NCBI GenBank assembly: GCA_914767715.1
Contig: OU612066.1
Span: forward strand, 28,432,283 to 28,496,282
DNA length: 64,000 nucleotides
Direction of reading: 5' to 3'
Source of the DNA: Membranipora membranacea
Lineage: Eukaryota; Bryozoa; Gymnolaemata; Cheilostomatida; Membraniporidae
The translations under genes and the position numbers were made by a program. Below are positions 27,001 to 38,400 of the stretch, piece by piece (within the stretch, counting starts at the first letter, position 1; each line of letters starts with the position of its first letter). The notes beneath the pieces are model-generated. The model was not told the DNA's origin and did no database searches. It was given only the letters and a program-made list of their open reading frames with translations.

Positions 27001-30000
27001 TAAAAGATTCTTCTGAATTGTAAGATATTGTGTAATGTTTCCAAACTTGATGCTATGTTCGAGTGGGATGAATATGCAAGAACACCATTTTGATACCCCA
27101 TGGCTGTGCTTGCTGTCCTGCCCAAAACATAAAAAAATTGTCATTATAGAAATCTTGTTCCATAGCTGTTAACTGTATGTAAATGAAGATTCGATCTTGT
27201 TGAATGTGTTTGTCGATTAACTTATTTTAGCCGAGGAAAGTGATGAGGAGAAAGCGAAGAAGAAGTTGAAGGCAAAAGCCAGAGAGGAATTCTTTGCAGC
27301 CATCAAGATGGAGGGTAAGTTTAGAAAACAATTTAAGTGTGTTTCTGCCTTGTTGGTCCATTACATACTAAATTGAACAGTGTACTTCTTGTTATCCATG
27401 TTACCATGATGTGAGAACTTTCTGCTGGTATTTGACAATTAATAATGATGGTCAGATGTGAAATGATAGCTCTGATCTGTAGAGCTTACTTATAATATAT
27501 TTGCAAAAAGAAATGTTGTATTACAGAGGGTGCCTGTAAGACCAGACTAGAGTTGATTAAAGCCATTGCTGTAAAAACTCTTCAGGATCTGAAGAATAAG
27601 GCTGATGATGTCTACAAGGACATGAATGATTGGCTAGGCGCCAGATTCCTCAAAGAAATCGAAAGGTGACTGATTGTAGTTGTAATACCATTGATGTCGG
27701 ATCTATCCATCCGACATATTTTTATTTTCAACACAAGTTTGAAATAAGAATTTGTCTTCTCTTTTTGTAGCAACTGACAACTCCCAACACCGTTGGTCTG
27801 GGTCTGGGCAGAGAGCTTGAATACGTGGCCACGCTCTTTAACTGCCAACCTGATAAATCTATGCAAGTGGTTTAGCAGTTGTACATTGCACTAGCTCCCT
27901 TCGACATCTTTAGAAGTGACTTGTGTGGTGGAATTTCTCTTTGTGAATATTGTCACTTTTCTCTTCTTTGTAGTATCGATCATATGTCCGAGAAGATGAG
28001 ACATGCCATAGAGAGCAGAAATAAGCTCAAGGAGCAGATCATCCTAGTACAGGAGGACTTCCTCGTGGCTGAGGTATGTTGTTGTATGATTTTTTTCTGT
28101 AAGCTTACCTTCTCTAAAGAACAGCTGTTTTCACTACAGTTATACTAGAGGATCTGACCATCCCTCAAGGAGCAGATCATCCTAGTACAGGAGGACTTCC
28201 TCGTGGCTGAGGTATGTTGTTGTATGATTTTTTTCTGTAAGCTTACCTTCTCTAAAGAACAGCTGTTTTCACTACAGTTATACTAGAGGATCTGACCATC
28301 CCTCATTTGAAATGTTGTCAAAACCTTGAATTGCGAGCTTTCCGGAGAATGATGGTACTCTATCGATGGTTAACTTATTTAGCTAAGCTGTCAATTTAGT
28401 TTTCATGACCTACGAGTTCATTCCATGGTAGCCATTGCCATACTAATATCCATATATACAGTCTACACAAGCATTGCCCCTAAAGAGTGATCGGTTCATC
28501 TCATTCTGTCTTGGCCAGGGACATCTGTCTCAAACCCCTTTCCTTGACCCTGATTTGACCTTGCAGCCATATAATACATTATAACGTACACTGCTGTTAG
28601 GATATCCTGCTTTATGAATCTGAGACTGAAGACGAAGAGGAGGAGGTAACTCCCACTTAATTTATTGATGTCGTTATTCACTCTGATTAGATAAATGCAT
28701 GCTTAGGTTAGAATGACATTATTACTTTTCCAGTAGTTTTCTGCGTATTCCTGTATACAGCACAATGCCTATCTTTACACATCGATATCGTATTGCCAAT
28801 AATCTCAATCGATATGGATTATATAACTTTGTTTTCTTTTGTATCAGGATGTGAAGACTATGCGAACACCAAGTCCGCCACCCAGACCAGCTCCAATTGA
28901 ATTCCCCCATGCAGAACACTTTACCATAAACCAACTGATGGCTCTTCATAATCAGGTATGTGGATGAAAAACAAATATAACTCAATACAATAATTCAAGG
29001 GCTTGAGCATTTTACAACTATTTATAAATATCGTGGATCCCTGACCGAGCAGTTTGGGTACCGATTGCATCAAGAAGTACTCAATTTACAGGCTTTGCGC
29101 TCTGGCCAACTACATTGATTGAGATATATATTCACAAGTTATCTTCTCTTACACTGTGGGATAACAACTCCTAGTAGTATGTCCGCTGCGTTGGTTCGAT
29201 TTGTTTACAGTTCATGTAATGTTTATGTAACAGAAAGCTTTCACATCAACCTAACATGATGATAACTCAGCTGGAGCTTAAATGTGCCATGGTATTTCTG
29301 AACCTAAGTGTCAGCCCACAACGTCTTTGTTTGCTGACATAATGCTTTTAAATAAACCCACTGTGTTGAAGTTTTTACTAGGCAATTGCTTGACCCTGAT
29401 ACATTCTTTTTAGACAGAGCAGTGTTAAGATTACTCAACTAATTATTGGATTCATGACTCTATAGTCTTTATGTATCTTTAGTTCACACTGGTTGCTAAG
29501 GATGGAGTGATATCAGTGAAGAGTTTTATAGACATTTTCCAGGAGTTTACTTCTCTCACTCATGGTATGGAGATGCTGCCCGACTGCTGGATGAATGTAC
29601 AGCTACCTCAGGTATAAACTGTAAAATATTTGATGCCCTTTAACAATTCTCAAGTTATCATTGTATCATATTTAAATGCAGAGTACACAGAATACGCTCC
29701 TGTACTTGGAGGGTGGAGGAGGGCAGGTTAAAAGCTATCAACAACATTAGCACCAGGGTAATGATCATATGAAGATGCTAGCTATTGTCAGTCCTACCTC
29801 TGCTGTTGCAGCAGTGAATTAGCTCTATGTAAAACCTTCCAAATCTTACTCAATCACAGTTTTGCAGGTGACCAATGATGGAAATTGAACAAAATATAAA
29901 ATAACCTTAAGTACTTCATCAAGTTTTTGCCTGATATACATAAGAAATATTTTGTGTCATTAATATTATATTATATTACATATTTTGACATTATTATATT

Positions 30001-33000
30001 GTATATTATTATAGCTACAAGAACTCGCTACAATGCTGTCATTTGATGGCGAATACATCAACTGGAAATCTTTCATGGTAGCCGTTGCTCAGCCTATTAT
30101 GCTTCCAACCATAGATGAACTAATGGACACCCTCCTCAAATTCAAGAATATGGATCAAAAGAATATGGGCTATGTCACCAGGGAGCAATATGATAAGGTT
30201 TGAGTTTATCTTTTTTGTCACTACTATTACGACTACGGTCCTTCGAATACCATAATAATTTCTTGATGAGACGTTAGGTTTGTCTTCGAGATTCATTGTA
30301 TTTTGTGTTAAGTTTTCTGCTTGCTGCAATCGTCGGGGACTGCCTCACTCCTTGACCCGATGTTCCTACAATGGGCTCTTTTAATTTGACAACACACCCT
30401 TTATATACGATCCTCGCATTGAAATTTGGAGTTATCCTCCCAAATCCTTCACACAAACCCGTGGCCTGATCTGGGTCTGTATGTAATGTTACAAGTTAGT
30501 GAGTGTTTAATTGATTCTTTTATAGATTGAGCTATGGTTTGATGTTGAGAGAATGAACACACCAGAAGATCCGAGTGAACCCTTCCAGTTCAACAGGATG
30601 GAAGCTCTCAAGAATGTCCTCTTTGATTTCTTTGCTGACCATGAAACATCACCTTCTAAACTATATTACAAGGAAGTGGTAAGTTTTATCTCTATATTCT
30701 ATGGGGTAGTGGTATCTTTGCAGCTGAGAGTGTTTTTGAAATTTGGAGACAATAAATCATATTGATCACAATGTTCACGCTATTAGTCGTGTTCTCAAAC
30801 TGACGCTTCTAAGGTAACCAGATTAGCTAGATTGCTAGGGACGGTTCAGCTGACCAATCAAACTAGCCCCAGTAATATTCCACGAATAAGCTACGGTGGA
30901 CTATGGGCTCATTTTTGGCTTGTTAATTATTCAGTTTATTGGAGACTACGTTTTGTGAACGTGCTTCATTTCTTATGGTTGTATAACATTTTTGATTCCA
31001 GTGTTTAATTCTGTACACGATGTATATAAATGGGATTCACTGTGGTATGAGAATTGTTCACCTATCCATTCTAGATATTCTTGAAAGTTAAAGTGGAGAT
31101 GAAACTTGTATTTACTATCTCTACGAAACCGTTGATATTTTGCCATATGCAAATAACAACGGCTTTGAACTCCACCTGACGGATTTCCTGATATTAAATT
31201 ATCAAGTTTTAGCCGATTTGTATTGAAAATGAATTAGCCCGAGTCCCAGTGGACCTTAGTATAAATGGCTGAACACGGCTGCTTACTACAGTGTTTCATC
31301 AATATGTCGGTCAAAGCGATTATAATTGTGATATTTTGCAAAAACATGTTAGATTATTGAACCGGCATGAACAACGTACCCGCGTTGAGGTTGATTGAAA
31401 ATCGACAGAGTTTCGTGTGATTATATCGATTGACCACAGGCTGTTCGCAAATGATGAGACTTGAAGAACACACAAGCCAGCCAGACAACAATTATCTTAC
31501 CAATACATCTCTTAATATTGAATTGATATTGAATTGTTTCCCGATTATTTTATTGTGTTCCTCTATTTGCTGCCTCAAATATGGTTAGGGTTGAGAGTCA
31601 TAGTATCGCAGTAGTTGTTCTGAGCCATGACCCCTAGAAATGGTATCGGGGAGTCAATAACAATTCACATAAAACCGGCAATGACTTGAAGTTTCAGTTA
31701 CAACAAAGGGCAATGATACGCTTCGGTTAAACATGCAGCTTCTCGATATTTTACTGATGTGGCTAACTTATTGTGTTGTGGATAGCCCCAGTGAGATGCG
31801 GCATCATAAATAATTAATCATTCTAGATGACCATAATCATGTTTGTGTGAAACAGAAGAGATTGAAATCTGTTTTGCTGTAGGACCCAAAGGACTGATAT
31901 CTTTTCAATTCGATGTCACTTTGCTCTACTTTCGCTCATGACTCATTTTAACCGCGTGAAGATCTTATACATGCTCACATTGTAAATCACGCTACTGAGA
32001 CCCCAAGAGACAATCAATTATGTTCCACTAAGCGTGCAGGGGGAAGGAAATATGGCCTGAGGTGGTGTTCAGGGAATGGAGCTTTTCTCTGTAACACAAG
32101 GGTATTCAGTTGTCAAGGTTATCCAAATGACAATAAAATACCTCCCTTTACACAATAAGTCTTAACCCCACAGTACATTGTGTTTCCATGAGACACCAGG
32201 GTTTTTTGTTCTCCTCTTTAATAAGAAAACTGTCTACATTTCAACTACTGTCACATCACTATTTTGTTCTCCGAGTCATCCAACTGACACTATAACAATA
32301 CCTTCGCTCATACAATAATTCTTACCCCATGGTACACAAAGTTTATTCCGGTCTCCTTTTTGTAGCTGATGTACTTTAGTGTGGACGCTGAGGCTAATGA
32401 GGGATTATTGAGAGCTCTCGCTGTCGTAGCTGAGAAACCTATAAGTGCTGACGACCCTCGGGACGAGGTGCTTATATTCATGGACGCTCTGTATGAGGTG
32501 TTACATCACGGAGAAGGGTATAATAAAAGTGGAGATAATCACCGATTCTCACTACCACCTGAACAGGATAAAAGTCTACCTGTGGTGAGTGGGCAGGCTA
32601 ACAGTAAATATTCAAAACCCTTGAGCAGGAAGATATAGTTAGTTTATTAGGGTGAAGAACTTTTGTTTCAAAAGCAATCAACATAAAAGATTCTATCTTC
32701 AGCATCTAAACAGGAGATTAAAATTGCAGTCTGGGTGTGTTGAAATCATTCAGCTGTTGGAATTAAACTATACTGCAAATGCTCTTTATTATTCTTTTAC
32801 ATAAAAGTGGACGATCTTTTTATTAGGTATACTATTGGTTGCATTGTTACTAAAATCCTGCTTGTATAACTCTTCTAGTTTCAACGACAGGTAAGTTTTA
32901 GGGAAAAATACCACATTGTTAACTTATATTGAAGCTTTTACATGATTTAAACGATTCAATCTGTACACCATTATGTTTGATATTGCAGGAGAAGCTACAG

Positions 33001-34559
33001 ACAGTATATGATGAGCTCTGTGGTGATATTAACAGTGGTATAGCTTATAGGATACTCATGGAGCACCCCATCATACAAGACTGTCTATCTAAGTTTGCCA
33101 GATTTAAACAAGTTGTAAGTATATATCTTACATTTGCCTTTTTGAGGCCTTATTAGTTTATATTTTCTATAGCCGGCAAAACTGAATAATTCCACTTCTG
33201 GCGGAAGTTATGTCCCCACACAACATCTCTGGCTGTCTTAGGACATTAAAATAATTGGGGTGCCTAATACTGACAAGGTATCAGTATCAGGATTTCATCT
33301 TTTTTCTTTGAAGAATTTTGAAGCTCTGCAGTTACTGCTTTGTGCTTGTGTGGGATTTAAAGTTCTATAGTGGAGCCAAAATCTAAGCACAAGAACCTCA
33401 ATTCTCCCATGTAATGAAAACCTTCAGTTCCACCAGTTGCTATTGATCGGGCTCAACACTGAACAAACATGATGGAGGCCGCTATTAAATAGCTTTGTTT
33501 GCTGTCAAAATGGCGTAATCCATAATGATAAGGTCAAGATTTGAACTCATTACTGAGTTAAGCTGGTATGGGAAGGTGCTGATGACGAAGCTTTTTAAGG
33601 GAGTTGTACTGCCATGTAAAAATATACAATAACTCCATAGCGCAATTACAGCAGGAAGTTTGGGACAAACTCCCTGATTGCCTGATTACAATAAAGTGAT
33701 ACAAATAATTCCAGAAATAGAATTGTGTTGAGTGACATCACAGTAGGGGGCATAACAAAACAATAATAAGGATTTTTGGCCCCCTAGTTTGTTTCTCATT
33801 TGTGGCAACTTGAAACTCAGACAGATTGAACTGTGTTTTCAGACGTAAAGCATCGTTGCTGGATCAATAGAATCAGAAATATAGTAAGCACTGGTAATTT
33901 GGGCTAAAATTACCTACGCTATAATGACAATAATTATTAATTAGTTGTGAAATAATGACAATGGTTGCAACTGGAATCAATATAGGTATATTCTGGCCTA
34001 TAGAGATTTGATGTCTGTGTTGACCTTGTTTTTTGTCGGTGCTTTTACAGACATCAAAAGCAATAATACCTGTGATTGATATTTCACAAGCATTGATAGA
34101 AAAGGTCAGGCACCTTTCACATACTGTTATGTCAGATAGAAAACCTATGTAAACGTTAATTAGACTTTCCTAACGCAGTTGCGTTAACTTGAAATTAGAT
34201 TTTTTTCACTTCATAGCATTGCATGCCGTTGGAAATGGCTATGAAAAGCTTGCATACAATTTGATATTGACAGATTTCACTTTATAATTCAGTTAGCCCT
34301 CATGTCAAAACAGGCGCAAGAAGTGATTATGTGTTAATGGTTTGCAAGGGCTCGTTAGTTTGCTCCTCGAGCCAAGCCGAGTGGGCAGCAAAGTGAATCT
34401 TATAAATTTAGAGTATTTGCTGTGTAAATGTTTAAGTCTCTATGAGTATTTGACATTGTTTTTGTATACATTTGACAGGATTTGAAGGCAATATTTAATC
34501 CTGCTACTCCAGCGGTACCAGATATGGGGTATGGTGATGCTCTTAGCATTAAAGAATGA
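4984..34559 (+). CDS. SPEF2: Sperm flagellar protein 2, complete 46-exon gene (2118 residues)
   Basis: SPEF2 is a ciliary protein needed for sperm-tail assembly; it is linked to the central-pair apparatus and to intraflagellar transport. Here 46 exons with GT..AG borders join without a frame break, giving 6357 nt including the stop. Order of parts: N-terminal CH domain (about residues 1-105), long charged coiled coil (about 139-450), an adenylate-kinase-like region with a P-loop (579-586) and a DGFP motif (759-762) that is interrupted by a Pro/Lys-rich insert, Lys- and Pro-rich linkers, a conserved helical region (about 1243-1430), and a conserved C-terminal part with EF-hand-like stretches. 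It is somewhat longer than vertebrate SPEF2 (about 1800 residues), mainly because of the low-complexity linkers. The start ATG gives MTDIIINWLNKDV, matching the family N-terminus. Exon coordinates are in the segment entries. Some tiny linker exons and individual splice sites are less certain than the whole. Confidence 0.93.
6336..10163 (+). CDS. SPEF2: SPEF2 exons 4-9: charged coiled coil
   Basis: Exons are 6336-6553, 7816-7906, 8295-8420, 8803-8958, 9453-9641 and 10005-10163 (residues 139-451). The encoded protein is rich in Arg, Glu, Lys and Gln with long helical runs such as RLMRQSQQERRIAVQLL, the most conserved block of the family. The acceptor of exon 5 was set at 7816 because a nearer-looking AG at 7790 would break the frame, whereas 7816 gives KIHAAKVDIPVPP, which fits the family. 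The intron after exon 7 starts with a 21-bp minisatellite. Confidence 0.9.
8961..9139. repeat. Intronic minisatellite, 21-bp unit
   Basis: About eight copies of a 21-bp unit close to gatcataagtctgtgcactca start within a few bases of the SPEF2 exon 7 donor. Variants at single positions (tgtg/tgcg, aag/atg) show partial decay. There are no spacers, so this is not a CRISPR array, and the frame running through it is not a gene. Confidence 0.85.
10537..14665 (+). CDS. SPEF2: SPEF2 exons 10-16: P-loop and first half of the adenylate-kinase-like region
   Basis: Exons are 10537-10746, 11074-11190, 11598-11700, 12608-12736, 13232-13375, 14121-14307 and 14561-14665 (residues 452-782). A Walker A motif GKSFSGKT (579-586) follows a Pro-rich stretch. 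Later come the conserved AKLGSKAFRLLKKGKPV segment and GWVIDGFPTTYTQA, which resembles the adenylate-kinase DGFPRT signature with the Arg replaced by Thr. Loss of that Arg argues against ordinary kinase activity. Exon 14 is Ala/Glu/Pro rich and poorly conserved. Confidence 0.9.
14906..17913 (+). CDS. SPEF2: SPEF2 exons 17-20: low-complexity insert and second half of the kinase-like region
   Basis: Exons are 14906-15382, 16938-17104, 17353-17438 and 17722-17913 (residues 783-1090). Exon 17 is the largest (477 nt): it encodes a Pro-rich tract and then a Lys/Gly/Asp tract, ending at a GT that directly precedes an in-frame stop. Exons 18-20 resume conserved sequence: VVILFDVADPVCLKRSAGRY (kinase-like core strand) and RITGFLDNWPKLEKWF, a family hallmark. 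The insert therefore splits the adenylate-kinase-like fold. The intron between exons 17 and 18 is about 1.55 kb and shows no other gene. Confidence 0.9.
18280..21214 (+). CDS. SPEF2: SPEF2 exons 21-26: repetitive linker with tiny exons
   Basis: Exons are 18280-18436, 18817-18834, 19996-20100, 20183-20197, 20483-20506 and 21078-21214 (residues 1091-1242). They encode an EPEP-type Glu/Pro tract and Lys/Gly/Ser-rich stretches, then EYVDQPLEL, where conserved sequence resumes. Exons 22, 24 and 25 are only 18, 15 and 24 nt. They, and exon 23, begin and end in phase 1, so any can be skipped without a frameshift. They are supported by good splice sites and composition only; transcript data would be needed to confirm each. 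Confidence 0.7.
19785..19882. repeat. Intronic inverted-repeat element, diverged copy
   Basis: The left end gggtttgatccattttgcca pairs with the right end tggcaaagtgggtcaag. The left end closely matches the left arm of the hairpin at 25801-25912 in another SPEF2 intron, so the two appear to be members of one small family. Confidence 0.5.
21492..23375 (+). CDS. SPEF2: SPEF2 exons 27-30: conserved helical region
   Basis: Exons are 21492-21686, 22139-22348, 22751-22919 and 23207-23375 (residues 1243-1489). Exons 27-29 encode strongly conserved SPEF2 sequence, including LVPHWESVEDTYI, RRPDSKQDFVDQW, LHQKVDDLRERLW and RFQDTVQLMKDYYKGME. Exon 30 is a Pro/Lys-rich linker and ends in phase 2. Confidence 0.92.
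24223..27314 (+). CDS. SPEF2: SPEF2 exons 31-34: Lys/Ala-rich linker
   Basis: Exons are 24223-24329, 24699-24835, 26577-26787 and 27231-27314 (residues 1490-1669). Conserved short anchors are RIPLMPRR and DEKLILDSYDNGVKALQSI. Exon 33 encodes an Ala/Glu/Lys helix that becomes a Lys/Ser/Pro tract. The intron before exon 33 is about 1.74 kb and carries a hairpin element (25801-25912). Exon 33 uses a weak gtttgt donor that directly precedes an in-frame stop. Confidence 0.85.
25801..25912. repeat. Intronic hairpin element (about 112 bp)
   Basis: Two arms of about 50 bp are inverted copies: gatcgagtttgatccatttt runs inward from the left end, and the right end finishes agtggattaaacttgatc. A short apex contains ggccttcgg. 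It could fold into one long hairpin. Length and structure suggest a MITE related to the copy at 19.8 kb. Confidence 0.6.
27527..30678 (+). CDS. SPEF2: SPEF2 exons 35-41: conserved C-terminal region
   Basis: Exons are 27527-27665, 27974-28073, 28601-28645, 28848-28955, 29483-29611, 30015-30197 and 30526-30678 (residues 1670-1955). They encode VYKDMNDWLGARFL, a short acidic exon (37), the conserved PSPPPRPAP segment, and EF-hand-like helices such as VSVKSFIDIFQEF around a KDGVIS loop that lacks a full set of calcium ligands. Conserved TPEDPSEPFQFNRMEALK follows. The 3' end of exon 36 with its donor is duplicated in the following intron (28026-28301). Confidence 0.9.
28026..28301. repeat. Perfect 138-bp tandem duplication covering the end of SPEF2 exon 36
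   Basis: Copy 1 is 28026-28163 and copy 2 is 28164-28301; no difference was seen between them. The unit holds the last 48 nt of exon 36, its gtatgt donor and the first 90 nt of the intron. The four bases ctca occur at the start of the unit and just after copy 2, consistent with duplication between short homologies. Perfect identity implies a recent event or an assembly or allelic artefact. Confidence 0.9.
30679..32365 (+). other. Largest intron of the SPEF2 C-terminal half
   Basis: This 1.69-kb interval between exons 41 and 42 has no convincing ORF, repeat array or RNA gene that I could recognise on either strand. Confidence 0.6.
32366..34559 (+). CDS. SPEF2: SPEF2 exons 42-46: C-terminus
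   Basis: Exons are 32366-32584, 32879-32890, 32989-33114, 34051-34104 and 34479-34559 (residues 1956-2118; TGA at 34557-34559). Exon 42 encodes YFSVDAEANEGLLRALAVV, typical of the family. Exon 43 is a 12-nt micro-exon (Phe-Gln-Arg-Gln) with a clean ttctag acceptor and gtaagt donor; because it is in phase 0 it could be optional. Exon 44 contains the conserved MEHPIIQDCLSKF. A polyadenylation signal lies at 34938. Confidence 0.88.
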
Positions 34560-34937
34560 CCATCTGCCTTCGCCAACCTAACTGCCAAGTCAAGATGACT
34601 CTACAACTGAACAACTAGAGCAACTAGAACCGATTTGTTCTCTAATACGAAAGAGAATGACAAGTTTTTGTCTTCATGCTGTCTTTATGTTGCCAAAGAC
34701 GTAAACCATTATGACAAGCCAGTTCATTTATTGGTAGAACATTATTACATTACATGAAAGCATCATTCATTTTTCAGATCAGTCATTGAGTCCTACTGCA
34801 TTAAGAGATAATATCTGTTCTTAGTTGGCACACATTTCAAACTTGTATCTTTTCTCTTTTTTTTGTCTCGATTCCTTCCAAGTTTTCTGTGATAGCTATG
34901 GTACAGTATATGGTACACCATAGGCGTTTAAATTGGA

Positions 34938-34943
34938 AATAAA
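34938..34943 (+). terminator. SPEF2 polyadenylation signal
   Basis: AATAAA lies 379 bp after the SPEF2 stop and about 510 bp before the stop codon of the convergent SLC10 gene, so the two transcripts meet tail-to-tail. Confidence 0.6.
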
Positions 34944-35459
34944 TTGCAGAAATCTAAGGATTTATCCTGTTTTCCATGAATTTGTTTATAAAAAAACCAT
35001 TAAACCAGCCGCCCCTCCAAATTTCCAGTTCCAGCCCCACCACCTCTGCTGGGTTTCATTTGTAATTCAACCATCTGAATGAACGGTGACTTGTATTTGT
35101 AAAAAATAACTGATATCAAAAGGCTAAACCCAACTCAAGCGCATCTAGAAAAAAGTTCTATCAGAGCAAAAATAATGAAGGTTAATATGGTAGGATGAGA
35201 ATTGTGTGAAGAAAATAGTTTGCATTGCATTGATGATATTCTGAATCTAAAATTATAATCCAAAAATGTGTCATTAATAATTTTACTTCAACTAATGTGG
35301 CAATACTAGTGCTCAGAGTTTAAATTGTTTATGTAACTGAATTCATCTTTGGTTCACAATGCAGTTTTAGCCTTGACTGCTTGATTCTTGCAACCAGACG
35401 CTTGTCTGCATCTGATCTGACAGCAATGATCGAGACAAGCAGGCTTTGGCTTCTCGAAG

Positions 35460-38400
35460 CTAAACACAACTCCGATGATTGGATTTAGTCAATGGTACCG
35501 TTTCTACTACTCTATGGTCAGAGTCGAGTTGTACCACCGAGTCATTCAGTTCTAACCCATCAGCTGTTATTATAGTCTTGTCATAGTTGTTTGCAACCTC
35601 TTCGCTTCGCCGCAGATTTACCTGCGTTGGAGTCATCCCACTTATCTGCAATGCATTCTGGGTAATTAGAGCAAAGCTCTTAGTTATCACCTCTTGCTGC
35701 TCCTTTTCAAACCTCCTGTTTTCAAAGTAAGTGAGGATTTTCTTTTTGATTTTGTGGAATATGAGCATGCCTATGAAGGGCAGAGGTGTAAAGAACAGAA
35801 CAGCTATAGCACTTGCACATGCCATGTCAGCGTCTGGTTGAGGCATTGTGTACTTGATCACTGCTATCACGGCTAGACAGTTCATAATGGCCGCCTCAAT
35901 GCCGACACTTTTGGCTGATGGTTTGCCTTGCTTAGTTATTAGAGTTAGACCTCCTCCTATACAGAAGCCTAGTGAAGGTACCAATCCAGCCACAGACAGT
36001 GTGAGTTTATCTAGCACACCCATAGCGTAGATGTTAATATAGAGTCCTAGTGTTACGAAGAGTATCATGAACAGTAGAAGAAGTGGTTTGATCAGCCAGT
36101 TGAGTATTGCCTCAGATATAGAGGGTTTGACATGACGCACGATGACTCCCAGTATATACGGTACTAGTAAGAGAGCCAAGCATAGAACAAGAAAATGTGT
36201 AGGTACCTCCATAACACCAACGCTGTTCGGCAGAAACTGTCCAAGTGTATAAAGCCATAGTGGTAGGGTGGCTACAACAATAAGATATTGTTATGTAATC
36301 AAATAACTCCAACTCAAATTTAAAAATTTGAATATTATGGTGACTATGCCATGTCATAGGAAATTCATATGGCACTTTATGATACCAAAGTTTAAATGGT
36401 CCAGGGCTCCTGAACATCGATCGGATACTCGGGATGCTATTAGTGGAACTAATTAAACTTAATGTAGGTCAACTATTGGAGGATTCTTGGAATACTCACC
36501 TTTCTGTTTCTGGCAACTCAAAAATAAAATACTCCTAGATAACAATTGAAAATCATAAAAATGCCTCAGATACTGCTTGTTGTTTGGCCTAAAAGACAAG
36601 GAATTTTTGGGCAAAAAGCGTTTTATTCATATTACATAGTTCCGATAGTGTTCACTCAGAGAATGGCCAATGGAAGGAGTAGGACTGTCAGGTATAACTT
36701 TAACAGGCCCCAGTAAATCTCAACAGAGTTCACTTGTGTAAGCTTGACTGAGTATACCATAACGTTCTTCATGTTTGCCCCGTTGAGGTGTAAACTGTAC
36801 ATACACTTACCTAGTGGTACAAATATCTGTAGGAAGTTGATTGCCACGCTAAGTTCAGTGTTAGCATTTCCCGTCACTACAACAATGAGATGACCTAGTC
36901 CACCTCCTGGTACACACGCACAGATGAGTATTCCTACACCTAACTCAGGCAGCACCTTACTCAGCTTTATCAGGCCAAACGTCAGCTAAAATAACAAAGT
37001 AGATATAGATTATTCATGTGCTATCGGGCAGTCAGCATTGTCTGAGGCGTTTTGGTCGAAAAAGTTTTATTCAATTTTGCCCGCAGTCCAGTCATTCCCA
37101 TTCTACTGGCGGCGGCTCAAACCATAAATGCATGCAAATTGGATCACACGTGATTTAAAGGTTCTGGTTTCAGACCCATGAATTTTAGTTTAAGCCAGTT
37201 TCTGACCTCCTCTGACTGACAGTACAATACTACACAGGATGACTATACTATGACAGGATCTAAATAGTGTTGTTGACATTTAGTTCAGAGAGGATAACTT
37301 TGCAAGAACGCCCATCACATTTAGATTCATATCGCGTTCTAGTTATTGAATTCTGGTAGCCTGGGGGAAGTAGTACTTTCTGTAAGTAAGCAGTGTCACA
37401 TATTCTAGGATACATATCTGTGATTTAGTGTCAGAAAAAGAACAGAATTTCACCCCATCAATATTTCATTGACTTGAATGCAAAGACACTGGAGCTAAGG
37501 AGTTAATATAAAGTCAATTTGCGCAGGGCTATCAAAACTATTGAGCAACTAAGCAACTCTATGCAATTTGTCAGCAAAGTTTAGGTCTATAGTTGGTTAA
37601 TTGATAAGATAATTGGCTCTCTTCATATGGTGGCAGCAGTCTCTTAGGGTTTGGGTTGCATTAGTTACTGAATTCCCTAATTTAGTTAGCAACCATCGAC
37701 AAAACCAGTAAAGCTAATTACAATTTACATAATTATAGGCTCGCTCTTTATTTCAGGCTTGACCCTTTAGAAGTCAGCTTCATATGAAAGGCAAATGTGA
37801 AGAAGTAGAATATATCACATGATAAGTATTACCATGTGGCAGCGCTGAATGTAGTGCGGTTTGATTTGATGCCCTTTAAAAATGCGTAGCGTACTGTTCA
37901 CCGCAACATGGCCTTTGACTCTTGGGATTTCTAGCAACATAGCGAAATACAAGAGGGAAATCATGTTGACATCGGAGTCTAAATTAGAATAAAGGCTATG
38001 TTATAATGATGCTTGGTGTGTCATACAATGTTGTGAAAAGCATCTACATCTTACATTGACTCTTCATCAACGGCACAATCTTTGCTTTGTGCGTCAGGCT
38101 CCTTTCGATTTCTAATTATAGTATGTGTTCAGCGATATTTCATAACAACATCAAAATCGTAAATCGAAACATGGTTTTGCAAGTGATTGTTGCCCACCTA
38201 AAATATCTGCTGAATCTATATTCACTTTTAAATCTATTCTCATGTAGGTTGTGACCAAAATCATCTCAGTAAATCAATAATCAGACAGTTCACACTGTTC
38301 CCTGCAACTTTACCAACTCAAGACAGACCATGCTATCAACAGTCCCACAATGCATCAGCTTTATTTTTCAAATTTTAAGTGTAACCAAATCTATTGAATG

